Shown here piece by piece: positions 11,634 through 21,799 of a stretch of 64,000 nucleotides of DNA. Positions within the stretch are counted from its first letter, which is position 1. The number at the start of each line of letters is the position of its first letter. Location of the stretch: assembly GCA_000733355.1 (NCBI GenBank), contig JNVV01000002.1:2672751-2736750 (forward strand), read 5' to 3'. The position numbers and the translations under genes are program-made. The DNA is from Falciphora oryzae. Its lineage: Eukaryota; Ascomycota; Sordariomycetes; Magnaporthales; Magnaporthaceae. Under the pieces are notes generated by a model that had not been told where the DNA came from, ran no database searches, and saw only the letters and a program-made list of their open reading frames with translations.

Positions 11634-14060
11634 GCCGGCGGTGGTAGAATGAGATTATGTATTATTGCTCCTGGATCAGGGATAGTCACCCAGTGACTAT
11701 GTCCGTTGGTAATGGTAGCGTATAGAAGGGGGCTGGTATGTTGGATAGGTACCATGTAACCAGAGGAGGAGGGGTATATTGGAGGCTAGGGGAGCAAGTG
11801 AGTAGATGGAAAAGGCAGACCACCATCGAGGGGAAAAGACCAGAGCGGCGAGAGGTGCCCGTATATGTATGCCGGTGCGGTCCCTCCTTCCACGCGGACT
11901 CAAAATGAGCGCCCCGTATCAGACGCAGGCACGGCAGTAAGCGCCTAGATGCAAGCAGGGGATGTTGGTTCCGGAGCTACAGCCATTATAGGTCGCGCAC
12001 CACAGAGGTAATAGCAGCCCGCCTGGCTGCGCCGCACTGGCCGCAAGAAGGCACAAGCGGGCGTCGAGGCAACTGGGCTTAAAGAGGTAGCATCTAGCGT
12101 GACGAGAAGGATCTCCGGGCGGAGCCCCCAATAGATCGACCAGCCGCCGGTTGGCAGGCACAAGGAGGCCACAGCAAGCAAGCACGGCAGGACATGACGG
12201 AACATTGTGCTCCCCTGTCGCCCCCTCCCGACTGACGGGGCCGAGTGCGACGCTGGGTCTGGATCCCTGGGCCTCGGAGGTTCAGCTCTTACGGATCGCG
12301 CGACCAGGACGAATTGGAGCTGCGGCATTGCCCAAGACGGACAAGCCTGCCCGCGACGCCGGGCTCTCCGCGAGCCCGTAGGGCAGGAGCGAATGCAGTC
12401 AGAGAGGGACGACATGGATCCGTCAACTCAATGGCACACTGGATATGACGAAAGGCTGGGCCCTGGGGAGGAGGGGAGGGGCGGAAAGATGGGGTCAGTG
12501 CCCTGGATCCAGCCAATATTTTAGTATATCACGGTTGATGGGGCCAGGTCGAGACTGCCAGCTAGCATCAATAGCAGGAAGGGGTATGTACCCGGGGCGT
12601 GCGTATCGGTGCCATGGGTCTGGTGCAACAGCAAGCAAGTGGTACGTACCTCTCGGGATGGCATCCATTATTGATGCAGAGCCGTGAGAAGCCTGCGGTC
12701 AATTGGCCTGCAGGGTGCGGGGCAGTGTGGCCGTTTGTCTGGAGCTCGCAGCCCTCAGCCTGCCTCGCCGGCCCGCTCCCATGCATACACAGCGATTACG
12801 GTTTGACGACGTTCCAAGGAAGGCGCAAAGTCTCGAGTCTTTCGTAAGGCAGAAGGCGCGGCAGATCACCGCCGGCCCACCCAGGCCAGGCGATGGACGC
12901 CCGCCCGTCACGGGCTGTGGAGCAGGACAAGATGTTATGGGATGACAGTCGGTCGGTCCGTCAGGTTGGCGGTCAGCATCTCCGTCTGACATAGATACGT
13001 CGTAGATGCGCCCAGAGGCATTTTGCCAGGCAGCAAGCGAGGCGCAACCGGTCAAAGGAAGGGAGGGCAGAGCGCGGGTGCAGCGTGCAGTATGCAGTCT
13101 GCAATCTGTAATCTGCATTGTGCGAATGGAGTGTCGGTTGTGTGCAGTATGAGGCAAGCGAGCGGGGTTTAGGGCCTCGAAGTCGAAGCCATTGATGCGG
13201 TGGCTGAAAATGGATGCGGACTAGGGTCTCTCTAGCTTCGAGGGTATGTGGCCTTGTTTTTTCTGGTCTTTTTCTGTTTCTGCTCCCTGCACCTCATGCG
13301 ACCCACAGAAGCCCCAGTCCGAACCGCCCAGCTGGTGAATCACTTGCACCTCTCCTCGGCTGCGTGCCCGCTTTCCTTTCTGGCGCCGACAAGGGATGCT
13401 GTCGTGCTTGTGGAGCGCCTCATCTCTGCCGTGGTATTGCTGAGGGTCAAGCTCGACGCTGCCTTGGACTGCGCACAAAGTTTTGATGCGCCCGCGAAAC
13501 ACTGGGCCGGACGCCGCGGCTCAATTCTGCCGAGTCCACCAGAACGACACACGTGTGCGACGTCCTGCAAGCCCTCGGCCGACTCCCACCTGGACTCGAG
13601 ATCTGGACTGGACGAGGAGACGAATGGAAACCCAGCTGCCCTGCTCTGATAACACCCGCGACTGTGTAATCACACGCTCTGCAGGCGGGCGTAAACGCAC
13701 AAAGGGACGATTCAGAGGAGACCTGAAGGATTGGGAAATTCACGCAACGGGCCTCTCGTACCAAAAATCGAGTGCTGAGAGTGGCGTCTTTTTTTTTTTT
13801 TCCCTCTCTTCTTTTCTTTTCTTATTGGTCTCCTTTTCCCCCGTGTTCTGATGGAACAAAAAGGCGGCAAGAAAAAAACTTAGCATGACGACTGGAAAAC
13901 AGCTGGAACCTCATCCTATTGGCCAAGATACCGTGGGCTCGTCTTACCCCGAATCTGATGTGGGCTGAGCCCAGCTGGAGGACGGCCATTGGCAGACCAC
14001 CAGTTACTAATGCATACAACGTATACCGTATGCACCTGAGCGAGCAAGGAACGAACCTGC
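11634..14060. other. 2.4-kb upstream region of the Ppo gene
   Basis: Lies between the Ppo start codon and the 3' end of the binding-protein-like gene. The open frames on both strands lack start context, splice continuation or family resemblance. An 11-base or longer T-run sits near 13789-13801, and short direct repeats of a TCTGYAATCTG-like word near 13098-13118. Long upstream regions are common for developmentally regulated fungal genes; that reading is inference. Confidence 0.5.
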
Positions 14061-15058
14061 TTACGCCAGCATCTGTTGTGCCTCCATGCCCTTCCCTTGG
14101 ACTAGCACCCCAGCCTTGCGCAAGATCCCCACACAGCTCTGGATCGTGTCCAGGCTGACAGCCGCCGTCTTGGTCGGGAACCGCACCGTGTCCAGCCACG
14201 CCCGTGCGTCCGCCTCGGAGTAGTCCAGCTCCGTGCTGATGTACTTGACCGCCTCTTCCTTGTTCTCGTTGAAGTGCTTGATCCCCTGGTCCAGCTTCGC
14301 CAGCAGATCCGCGACCCTGCCGTCCCCCTCCTTGGGCAGCGCCGTCGACACCACGATCTTCCAGCTGCTCCAGGGCGTGTAGATCTCGCCCACGCGCCGG
14401 ATCTCGCCCGAGTCGTAGTAGCGCTTGGACGTGAAGTGCTCCCACATGAAGAAGTCGGCCTCGCCCGAGTTGACGGCCACCCGCAGCTTGTCGAACGTGT
14501 TGAGCACCACCGTGTCCGAGTACGGCTTGGCACCGCCCTCCAACCAGCCCTGCTGGTCGGCGAGCACAAAGCCCATCACGTAGCTGCCCGATCCGATGCG
14601 CGACACACCGATCTTGCCGCCCTTCAGAGACGCTACCGAGTTGATCTCGGGTCTTTTGGCGCCCGTTGAGATTGCCCAGCCTGCAGGCAGAAAATGTTGA
14701 CGCATCCTCCGGATTTTGGGACTCGCCGTCAGCAACACATGTGTAACCAGGCAAACAAACCCTTGAAGGCTTCCAGACGCCGCATTCTGAGGAGAAACCT
14801 ACACAGCGGAGTCTCTACATATGTCCCCACAATGCGGTAGCCGCCATCCCCGGGGGCATCCTCCTTGCCAAGGCCGGCAATGAACCCCTCCGTGAGGCCG
14901 ATGCTGACATCGATTTCGCCCGCTCGGATTGCCGTGATCATATGGCCGGTTCCGGAAGGGAACGGGATCAGCTCGGCATCGAGGCCAAAGTGTTTCTTGG
15001 CGAAGTATAGCGGGGTAGAGAAATGCTCTGGGACATAGCCGATTCGAAGGGGCGCCAT
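14061..15058 (-). CDS. Ca3427-like periplasmic-binding-protein fold (PBP2) protein
   Basis: Two exons (15058-14803, 14680-14061), 291 residues. The intron starts GTAGGT and ends CTGCAG, with phase 1 joining a Cys codon. ATG 15058 is the first in-frame ATG; the open frame extends 42 codons upstream without one, and a TATA-like box at 15194-15201 supports this start. The start MAPLRIGYVPEHFSTPLYFA and the segment KIGVSRIGSGSYVMGFVLAD fit the NMT1/THI5-like type II binding-protein fold of the Candida albicans Ca3427 group. There is no signal peptide, so it is probably cytosolic. Related folds bind small metabolites such as pyrimidine precursors or sulfonates, but the ligand here is unknown. THI5-specific Cys-rich motifs are absent, so I do not call it a thiamine-synthesis enzyme. 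Confidence 0.8.
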
Positions 15059-15763
15059 AGCTGCTGTTTTGGCTTCTTGCTGGCTACCTGGGTTCAGTGG
15101 TTTCTTCAATGCTTTCTCGCTGGCCAAAACACGCTGCCGGTTGTTTGCATCAACTACTTTAGCTGAGCGACTCCCGTGAGACACACCACCGAGCTTATAT
15201 ACGGGTTAGAATACTCTTTCAGTCAAGTCATGCTGTGTTTCCGTCCTGCCCGTCGACAGGGGATGACATCTGAGGGATTTTGGCCCGAGGGAGCCGCCCG
15301 TAATTCACCGACCATCTCCACCGCAGTGAGCTTGGCAACCCGGCATCTGGGGTATCCCCTCTCCCCCAGCATCCAAACGTCCAACAATGACGCCACGCAG
15401 GGCCGACCTAACAGCTTCTCGCCCCTCAATACTAACATCTAAACCCGCCCGACGTGCATATGCTTTGCACTGCTTCAACAGAGTTTGCTTGGCAGCAGGC
15501 GGAGTTGTTCAGACATGAATCGTTCAGGGTCGCCGCAGGGCTCTGGGCCAATTGCCGTGTGGGCTTGAGATGACCTCGTTTCACGACTTCGTCTGGGTCA
15601 GTCGGTTGTCCCGAATGATATTATTAAAACTGACAACTACCAGGCATATATCTACATCGCCCCGGGCTACTATCCAGACAAGTAAAAGTGAACAGGTATG
15701 TTTGACATTTACAATGCCGGGACCGGCATTACAAGCCCCTCCTGACTATTCTGCCCCTTCCCT
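15059..15763. other. Intergenic between binding-protein-like gene and glycosyltransferase
   Basis: Upstream flank of the binding-protein-like gene and 3' flank of the glycosyltransferase. No further gene seen. Confidence 0.5.
15194..15201 (-). promoter_or_regulatory. TATA-like box of the binding-protein-like gene
   Basis: Minus strand reads TATATAAG about 136 bases upstream of ATG 15058. A TATA here would place transcription start downstream of the GTG at 15184, consistent with the chosen ATG. Confidence 0.5.
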
Positions 15764-17218
15764 TCAGGCCCGATCTGTCGCCAGATTCCGCACTTCGCTG
15801 TCGACAATGTCGGCAAAAGGGAATTTCTCGGCCTCCTGTTGCATCGCCAGCACCCTATTCCTATACCTAGCCTCGTTCAGGACGTTGAGCATCCCCTTCT
15901 TCACCTGCTCTGACGATGGCCGCTCCGTCGCCAGGTCCACACCGATCCCGGACCACGCGATCCTCCTTCCGTTCTCGGCCTTGTCCTGCCCCTCGCCGGC
16001 CGCCACTACCGGAATCCCCGCGGCGATCGCCTGCATCACGGCACCATAGCCCGCGTTCTGGACCCACACGTCCACGTACGGCAGCACGGCGCCGTATCTC
16101 ATGTAGTCGACCACCCGCGCGTTGGCCGGCACCTCGGTGCCCTCGGGCAGCGTAGCGCCCTTGCGGCAGAGTATGGCGACGAGGATGGAGTCCTCCCCCT
16201 GCCCCTGCAGCTCTGCGGCCGCCCGCATCGTCGGCACCACCAGCTCCGTGAGGTCCGTCTGCACCGTGCCCTGCGTCACCAGGACGACCCGCTTCCTCGC
16301 CGGGTCGTCCCTGGGCAAGGCCGCGTTGGCCACGAACTCGTTCCACCACGGCACGTGCGCGGTCTCGCCGTCGCCCTCGTCAGGGCCACCGCTCTTCCCC
16401 TCGGGCGGGAAGACGCCCGCAAACTTGAACCCGGCCGGCCAGTCGTCGCGCGGGTACTCGAAGCCGGGGAGGCCGATGTGTAGGATGGCCTCGTGGACGG
16501 TGTAGTTGTGGCCCGCAAACAGGATCTCGCCATCAGTGCCCGTGGCCGCGCCGGCCTCGAGGACCTTCTGGTCTAGCACCGCGGCCAGGGGCGCCGACAC
16601 GGCGGCCCAGCGCTGCCACAGCGCCTCGGCGAGGGCGGCGCCGGCCGGGCTCGGGTCGTAGGGGAACGGGAAGCCGAAGGGCGCCTTGCCGGCGCCGCGG
16701 ATCAGGGGCGGGCACACCGAGACGCACAGCGAACGCGGCTCCGGCACGCCGTCGGGCAGCGCCGCGCCGTGCTTGAGCGGCAGGTAGCCATACACGAAGG
16801 GGTCGCAGACCACGACGACCTTTTGGCTGCTGCTGCCGCCTCGCGCGTGCAGCGCCGCCAGGGTGTTCTTGATGCTAGCCCACTGGTCCGGGATGGTGTC
16901 GAGGCACTGGGTCTTGGTGTCGAGGAAGGCGCGCTCGTGTGCCGGCAGCGCTGCGTACTCGGGCGGGGCGTCGCCGCGGCAGAAAAGCTTGTCCTCGTCG
17001 AGGTCTGCGAGGCCGCGCAGCTGGAAGAACTCGATGCCGGCGGCCTCGATGCCGGCTCGGTGCGAGGTGGGGCCCAGAAGGCCGACGGGCCAGCCACGGC
17101 CGAGGAGGAACCTCCCTATCCTTAGGAAGTGCGTGATGTGGCCGGTGAGGGCGTGTGATAGGATGAGGACGTAGACCCCTTGCGGCGGCCGTTCCTGTGC
17201 TTGTGCCATCTGAATCAT
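15764..17218 (-). CDS. UDP-glycosyltransferase-like protein (GT1/GT-B fold)
   Basis: Intronless, 484 residues from ATG 17218 (a second ATG at 17209 is possible). The N-terminal half begins with the GT-B strand/loop VYVLILSHALTGHITHFLRI and a glycine-rich GRGWPVGLLGPTSH segment. The C-terminal half has VVLVTQGTVQ and the donor-binding region VQNAGYGAVMQAIAAGIPVV followed by AGEGQDKAENGRRI. Fungal UGTs commonly show NGGYG in this position; here it is NAGYG. Members transfer sugar from a UDP-sugar to small lipophilic acceptors. Acceptor and sugar are unknown. No signal peptide or C-terminal membrane anchor is seen, so it is probably cytosolic. It reads in the same direction as the Ppo and binding-protein-like genes, but the large gaps do not prove a cluster. 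Confidence 0.85.
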   Translation of the reverse strand: MIQMAQAQERPPQGVYVLILSHALTGHITHFLRIGRFLLGRGWPVGLLGPTSHRAGIEAAGIEFFQLRGLADLDEDKLFCRGDAPPEYAALPAHERAFLDTKTQCLDTIPDQWASIKNTLAALHARGGSSSQKVVVVCDPFVYGYLPLKHGAALPDGVPEPRSLCVSVCPPLIRGAGKAPFGFPFPYDPSPAGAALAEALWQRWAAVSAPLAAVLDQKVLEAGAATGTDGEILFAGHNYTVHEAILHIGLPGFEYPRDDWPAGFKFAGVFPPEGKSGGPDEGDGETAHVPWWNEFVANAALPRDDPARKRVVLVTQGTVQTDLTELVVPTMRAAAELQGQGEDSILVAILCRKGATLPEGTEVPANARVVDYMRYGAVLPYVDVWVQNAGYGAVMQAIAAGIPVVAAGEGQDKAENGRRIAWSGIGVDLATERPSSEQVKKGMLNVLNEARYRNRVLAMQQEAEKFPFADIVDSEVRNLATDRA

Positions 17219-18386
17219 GGTTTTGTGACCTGGGCTGCTCCAAGTGTGCGTGTTTATCGAGCTATCTCGCGATTCTTCTTTAGGCAATTTCAAGCTCTCG
17301 TGGGATGATCCTCGAATACCCAGGCCCAAGGCTGGCTACCTACCTAGGTACTTATATACCTGACTGATGAATGATGAATGGACTCGAACACGATGCCTCT
17401 GGCTCGGGAAGCGAGCGAACCTAGCGGCCGGCGCCACATTCTCAAAAGGCTGGGAAATGACCTTCAGCTGCCACCACTGGGCAGCATCTGGCAGCATCCA
17501 GCCCTCTTGGCCCTGTCATGGAGCGAAGTGAGCTCGAGCGGAAACGGCAACCATCAAGCAGTCGCCCCACCGCCAAAAAGCCGCATACGAGAAACGATTG
17601 GCCCCAGCACCGGACTAAAATGCGTTTGACAGCTGCGGCTTCATCAAAAGGGCCCCGTTGTATCGCGCGTGCCATCGTGGTAGCCCGAAGCCGAGGGTGG
17701 TGGAAACTCCGGGGCTAGTGACATGGATACCGAGTTGGGAAACCAAGTCGCCCACCGGGCTTGGGACCGATCCCGAGTGCCACCCTGCGAATGGAAACGA
17801 GCGTCCGCGGGTAAAATATCCGTAGGCTCGTGCGCATTTGGCACCTCCCTGGTGTGCATCCCTGCTGAAGGCCACCACACCTCGGTGGATCCTGGCGCCA
17901 ATCTGAGAATTAACCCTAACCTCGATACCACCTGCAAATGCCCAAACCGGACTTCATGTGAAAGTGCTGCAGTCCGACTCTCAAAGACAGCAAGACGCCG
18001 ATGAGACTGTATGAAGCAGCCAAGTCTCTTTGTCATATTTTTGTGCTCATTTCCAAATGTTGATTGTCGCAAATTAGATCACGGGACACTAATCAAAACA
18101 AACACCCCGGATTTTCTCCTTTGACTCTGTTGAATCAATGGCGACTTTTCATTGTTTTTTATGTGGATCTGATCTTTCGTCCTCTCCTTCCTAGTAGGCC
18201 AGGCCACATCTCATTGTACGCATAGACTATCAGTATAGATTACTTTAATGGACCTCTCACCAATCCCCACTCTCTTTTCTCTTTCAGTCTTGAAACTACC
18301 AATTTGATCAACGAAAGGCTCAGGGAGCTATTCACATCAAAGGCACCTAACCACACAGATATCAGTAATGCAGGCGTTACCCATAC
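17219..18386. other. Intergenic upstream of glycosyltransferase and left flank of transposon
   Basis: No credible gene. The right part (about 18180-18386) was, before the transposon inserted, the promoter and leader side of the cyanovirin-type gene at 20277: excising the element would bring 18386 next to 20260. Confidence 0.55.
17351..17358 (-). promoter_or_regulatory. TATA-like box of the glycosyltransferase gene
   Basis: Minus strand reads TATATAAG about 133 bases upstream of ATG 17218. Confidence 0.5.
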
Positions 18387-18388
18387 TA

Positions 18389-18432
18389 GAGTGGGTGACC
18401 CCACTTTGGGCCACCCCCTACTTTGGGCCACC
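18389..18432. repeat. Left terminal inverted repeat (44 bp)
   Basis: Begins GAGTGGGTGACC at the TA. It contains two near-identical 17-base direct repeats (18400-18416 and 18417-18433 region) sharing ACTTTGGGCCACC, which are plausible transposase binding sites. Confidence 0.93.
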
Positions 18433-18533
18433 CGAATCAACACAGGCGCACACAATCAAAGAGACCACGACCACGGACAAATAAAGCCACAACATGCAAA
18501 TACAATAAAAAATATATACAAATCAATGGGAGC

Positions 18534-20129
18534 CTATACTTGATGCATATCCAATTCCTCCAAGACTGTGGGGGCCGATGCGGAGTTGATTTTTTGCACT
18601 TTTTTTTTGTGCGCCTGTACCAACGGCCCGCGGGCCTGCCTGACGGCCTCCTGGGCCTCCTTGATGCGCTCTATCTGATAGAAAGCATTTTGGGCGGTCC
18701 TTTTGACTGTACGGCGAGGGGTCGGCTTGAGGGAAGCCACTTCGTCTTTCAAACGCTCGTTTTCCGCCTTCAACGCGGCCGTTTGGATGCTCTGTTCGTC
18801 CAAGGCCCTCGCAGCCTTCATAAAAAGCGTGCGGAAATCTCGTTTGCACTCCTCGAGCCTCTCCTCAAGGCGCCTAGCTTGTTGTTTAAGCTGTTGACCG
18901 TTCTTTGGAGTATACCAGACCTGGCCGTTGTCGTTGGGGGGCACGTGAGGCTCAGGGGTAGAGGGCCGGGCCGGCTCCCGGAAAGGCTCTACCAACCTCT
19001 GGGTATCCAAAGCCTCCCGGGGCTTAGTAAGCCAGATCCCGGCCTTCCGGAAGCCTGCCCGTATATTGCGGCTGTTAATCGCTTCTGACGAAGCTGTGGC
19101 GTAGGCTTGGAGAAAGCGCTTTTTTTGTTCAGGGGCAGAGGTATCGAAAGAGGCAAAGGAACGGGTCAAACGCCTGTAGGCGGTTTTGAGAGGGCTGAAC
19201 ACGCCTACGTCGAGGGGCTGGGTAACGTGACTTGAATGGGCCGGCAGATAAGCGATCTGTACGTTGTTTTTGAAGGCGTGGTACATAAAAGGGATCGTTA
19301 CGTGGGTTGTATGCTCGTCGATAATAAGGAGGCGCCAGGCGTTGTCCGGAGGGGCTGTTTCCGGCAAATAGACCTCTAATAGCCAACGCAAAGCTATTTG
19401 GCTATTGGACCAGCCGGTAGGCGAATGGTCGTACTTCCAAGCCTGGATCTGGTCTGGAAACCACTGGCCTTGAAGTGACGAACCTGTGAATATAATCACG
19501 GGCGTTAGACGGGCTTCCGCGGCCGTGATAGCTTCAAGTATCGTGGCCCACGTTGTGCATTCCGACTTTTTAACCTCTGCAGCCTTTGTAAGAATCGACC
19601 CTATTACTTTCCCGGCCCGCGACTCCCCCTCTTGAACTCCCGTTTCGTCCATATTGCATATATTGGCCCTAACAATCTTGCGGGCGTCTACCATGCTTTG
19701 GAGACGGCTGTAGAACGCCTGGATATTCTCTTTGGTAACCTCCTTTGCTCGGGCAGCCTCGAGGCCGTGGCCTACTTTGGTTGTAAGGGTCGGGTTGCGT
19801 GATAGAAAGCCTTTGATCCAGCGCCTCCCAAGTCGGCCGGCCTCGGGTCCGGTAGGCAACATGATCTGCGCGAACTCTCGCACCATTTCTCGCGTTGGAG
19901 CGCGCCCTGCTATCTCTTCCGTACAAATCCAGTCAGCAACGAAGCTTTCCTGCTCTTTGGAGAGTTTCTGAACGGGTTCTTTGGCCTGCCGCATGGTCCG
20001 GCCTCCTTGGAGTCGTCGTTGGAGGGTTGAGCGCGATACGTTCCAATCGCGGGCCGCCTTGCGCACGGATTGGCCTAACTCGACAGATTGGATGGCCTCG
20101 GCCATTCGGAAGTCGGAATCGGACGTCAT
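18534..20129 (-). CDS. Pogo-family DDE transposase
   Basis: Intronless, 531 residues from ATG 20129; the frame is open further upstream into the terminal repeat, but that part looks non-coding. Order of parts: a Psq-type helix-turn-helix near the start (AIQSVELGQSVRKAARDWNV and RSTLQRRL), a CENP-B/Tc5-like DNA-binding region (about 50-125, WIKGFLSRNP), then the DDE catalytic core with ICNMDETG (first Asp), WRLLIIDEHTTH (second Asp) and THVTQPLDVGVF (third acidic residue). The C-terminal third is Lys/Arg-rich with heptad-like spacing that could be a coiled coil. It cuts and pastes the element at TA sites. No frameshift or stop was found, so it may be functional. Confidence 0.93.
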   Translation of the reverse strand: MTSDSDFRMAEAIQSVELGQSVRKAARDWNVSRSTLQRRLQGGRTMRQAKEPVQKLSKEQESFVADWICTEEIAGRAPTREMVREFAQIMLPTGPEAGRLGRRWIKGFLSRNPTLTTKVGHGLEAARAKEVTKENIQAFYSRLQSMVDARKIVRANICNMDETGVQEGESRAGKVIGSILTKAAEVKKSECTTWATILEAITAAEARLTPVIIFTGSSLQGQWFPDQIQAWKYDHSPTGWSNSQIALRWLLEVYLPETAPPDNAWRLLIIDEHTTHVTIPFMYHAFKNNVQIAYLPAHSSHVTQPLDVGVFSPLKTAYRRLTRSFASFDTSAPEQKKRFLQAYATASSEAINSRNIRAGFRKAGIWLTKPREALDTQRLVEPFREPARPSTPEPHVPPNDNGQVWYTPKNGQQLKQQARRLEERLEECKRDFRTLFMKAARALDEQSIQTAALKAENERLKDEVASLKPTPRRTVKRTAQNAFYQIERIKEAQEAVRQARGPLVQAHKKKVQKINSASAPTVLEELDMHQV

Positions 20130-20215
20130 GGCGAAAAAAAAGTATACGAATTGGTACTGTTTTCGTTCAGATCGCGTTTGTTTTGATGAAGTAGTGCATT
20201 TGTTGTGTCGGAAAT

Positions 20216-20259
20216 GGTGGCCCAAAGTAGGGGGTGGCCCAAAGTGGGGTCACCCACTC
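20216..20259. repeat. Right terminal inverted repeat (44 bp)
   Basis: Exact reverse complement of 18389-18432. Its outer end is 17 bases before the next gene's ATG at 20277. Confidence 0.93.
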
Positions 20260-20276
20260 TAGCACCCCCTCGAGAT

Positions 20277-20918
20277 ATGAAGCTTACGATTTTCTTACAC
20301 GCAGTCCTGACAACCGTGTCGGGAGCCACAGCTCTCGCGGTCGAAAAGCTGCCGCTCGAAGACGGAGGATACAACGATGGCGGCTGCACCATGTATGGCC
20401 TCCAGAGTTGGCGATACCGCGGCACATCTCGCCAGAATGAGTTCTTCGATGACGCACTGAACTCGCTGTGGTGCAACCCCCACGGGATGACCACGGTTGC
20501 GGGCCCGGGGAGCTCGCTCAAGCTCAGCAGCTGTCTCGCCAACGTCAATGGGAAGTTGACCTGGCAGAGCAAGTATGTAGCCTTTTTTTCACACCGACCC
20601 CCCTATGGAGCAACGCCTTTGAGAGAACTATGCTGACAGATGGCAAACGCGAAATAGCGGAGGCGCAATGCAGACCTGCACGAACTGCCGGCACGCCGAG
20701 CCCCTGTCTTCGTATATTGCCTGTACCTGCAATGACGGCTTCGGCAACTGGATCGATAGTGGCTTCATCGACCTCAGTAAGAAGTACCCCTATCCTCCCT
20801 ACCCCTTACGACGTGCGCTAACTCCTATGACTCTGCAGACGAGCACATCTACATCGACCGGGACGGCGTCCTGGCTTGCTTTGGCATCAGGGGCAAAGTC
20901 ACCACTCCGGCTTATTGA
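20277..20918 (+). CDS. Secreted cyanovirin-N homology (CVNH) protein
   Basis: Three exons (20277-20572, 20658-20776, 20839-20918), 164 residues; introns GT-AG, frames continuous. Starts with a probable signal peptide (MKLTIFLHAVLTTVSGATA). The mature part has the internal duplication of CVNH folds: GPGSSLKLSSCLANVNGKLTW in the first half (about residues 77-97) and CTNCRHAEPLSSYIACTCND then GFIDLNEHIYIDRDGVLACF in the second. Cysteines fall in positions expected for disulphides. CVNH proteins are mannose/glycan-binding lectins found in many ascomycetes; their native role is unclear. A Pot2-like element ends 17 bases upstream of the ATG and has displaced the native promoter by about 1.9 kb. The coding region itself is undamaged. 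Confidence 0.85.
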
Positions 20919-21799
20919 CGGTGTATACGGCCATAGACTGGAATGTATGCCATCGACGGACTGAGGGAAGACTAGTTTCTGACTTCCAATTTCGGAGAAA
21001 TTGTTAGTTTTCTGGGTCCAGGTAAGTAGGTAGGGACGGAAGCTAGATGTGAAAATGAAGCACAAGAAAAAGCATGAACATCGTTCTCGGTCATTACTTT
21101 TATTTTGTTTTATCGTTGAAGGCACACCGGTGAATCTTGACTGGCTGTGGTAGCAGCCCAGCATGCACAAGACTCGGTGCAGTGCTAAATGCGTCCGGAC
21201 CGATCTTCGCGGGGGACTGCACCAATGGTCAATTCCACTAGTTCCGCGAGTGGCGCCTGGGAAAATAGCGCCACAAAGCCAACATGGCGCTAATGACCGA
21301 TGCGTCGCCAAAGCTGCCACATGGTCAAGGTCAAGCCCATGGTCATGCTGGGCGACTGGAGGCTCAGCCTCACCACGCCTGGACACGTAAAGATGCATAA
21401 CACCTAGCGGAGGTTTAATTCTTGAGGCAGCGTTGTCACTGAGAGCAACTTTGGGACCGGGAGTCGGTGACCTGACCAGCGTTTTGTTGGCAGGGGCACG
21501 CCGTCCTCACGAAGTCCATCCCCGAGATGCTTCAATTGCCTACCTACTTTCTTGTTTTGCCGCATCACGCTGGAAGCAAAAGAATGAGCGCTGACGACGA
21601 TGAGGTCGTGACCATGGCCTTAAGCGAGCAATCACCCTTCGAGTGATGGGGAACGTTGGGTTGCGAATAGGAGACAGCCATGGAAAAGACTGCGTCGTCG
21701 TCCAGCACCCATCGACGCTACCATGCCCACTTGCTGCTGCCCCGATCCCGTCCCGAGCAATGGCGTTGCCTACCGAACCCATATCCCAGATGCCTCTAG
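20919..21799. other. Intergenic / unresolved 5' part of next gene
   Basis: Contains no clear gene. A short frame from ATG 21584 (about 20 codons, up to a stop at 21641-21649) might be a first exon of the gene that follows, but no splice arrangement keeps the frame without a stop. Confidence 0.4.

Larger units (their letters stand above)
18389..20259 (-). mobile_element. Pot2/Fot-like pogo-family DNA transposon, apparently complete
   Basis: A 1871-bp element with perfect 44-bp terminal inverted repeats (18389-18432 and 20216-20259), flanked on both sides by TA (18387-18388 and 20260-20261), the target duplication of the Tc1/mariner-pogo superfamily. It encodes one uninterrupted transposase on the minus strand. 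Length, repeat length and the presence of short direct repeats inside the terminal repeats closely resemble Pot2 of Magnaporthe and other Fot1-type elements. Perfect ends and an intact frame suggest a recent, possibly still active insertion. I see no excess of RIP-type C-to-T changes in it. Confidence 0.93.

Noticed and set aside
11640..13860. Frames of 60-160 codons upstream of the Ppo gene
   Set aside because: Overlapping frames on both strands with no splice continuation, biased composition and no motif; treated as non-coding upstream region.
15059..15184. A 42-codon N-terminal extension of the binding-protein-like gene
   Set aside because: It contains no ATG (begins at GTG), and the TATA-like box at 15194-15201 would place transcription start inside it.
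17380..17430. A tRNA-like GGACTCGAAC stretch
   Set aside because: No acceptor or anticodon stem could be paired around it.
20130..20225. A 32-codon N-terminal extension of the transposase
   Set aside because: It runs into the terminal inverted repeat; ATG 20129 gives the family's usual length.
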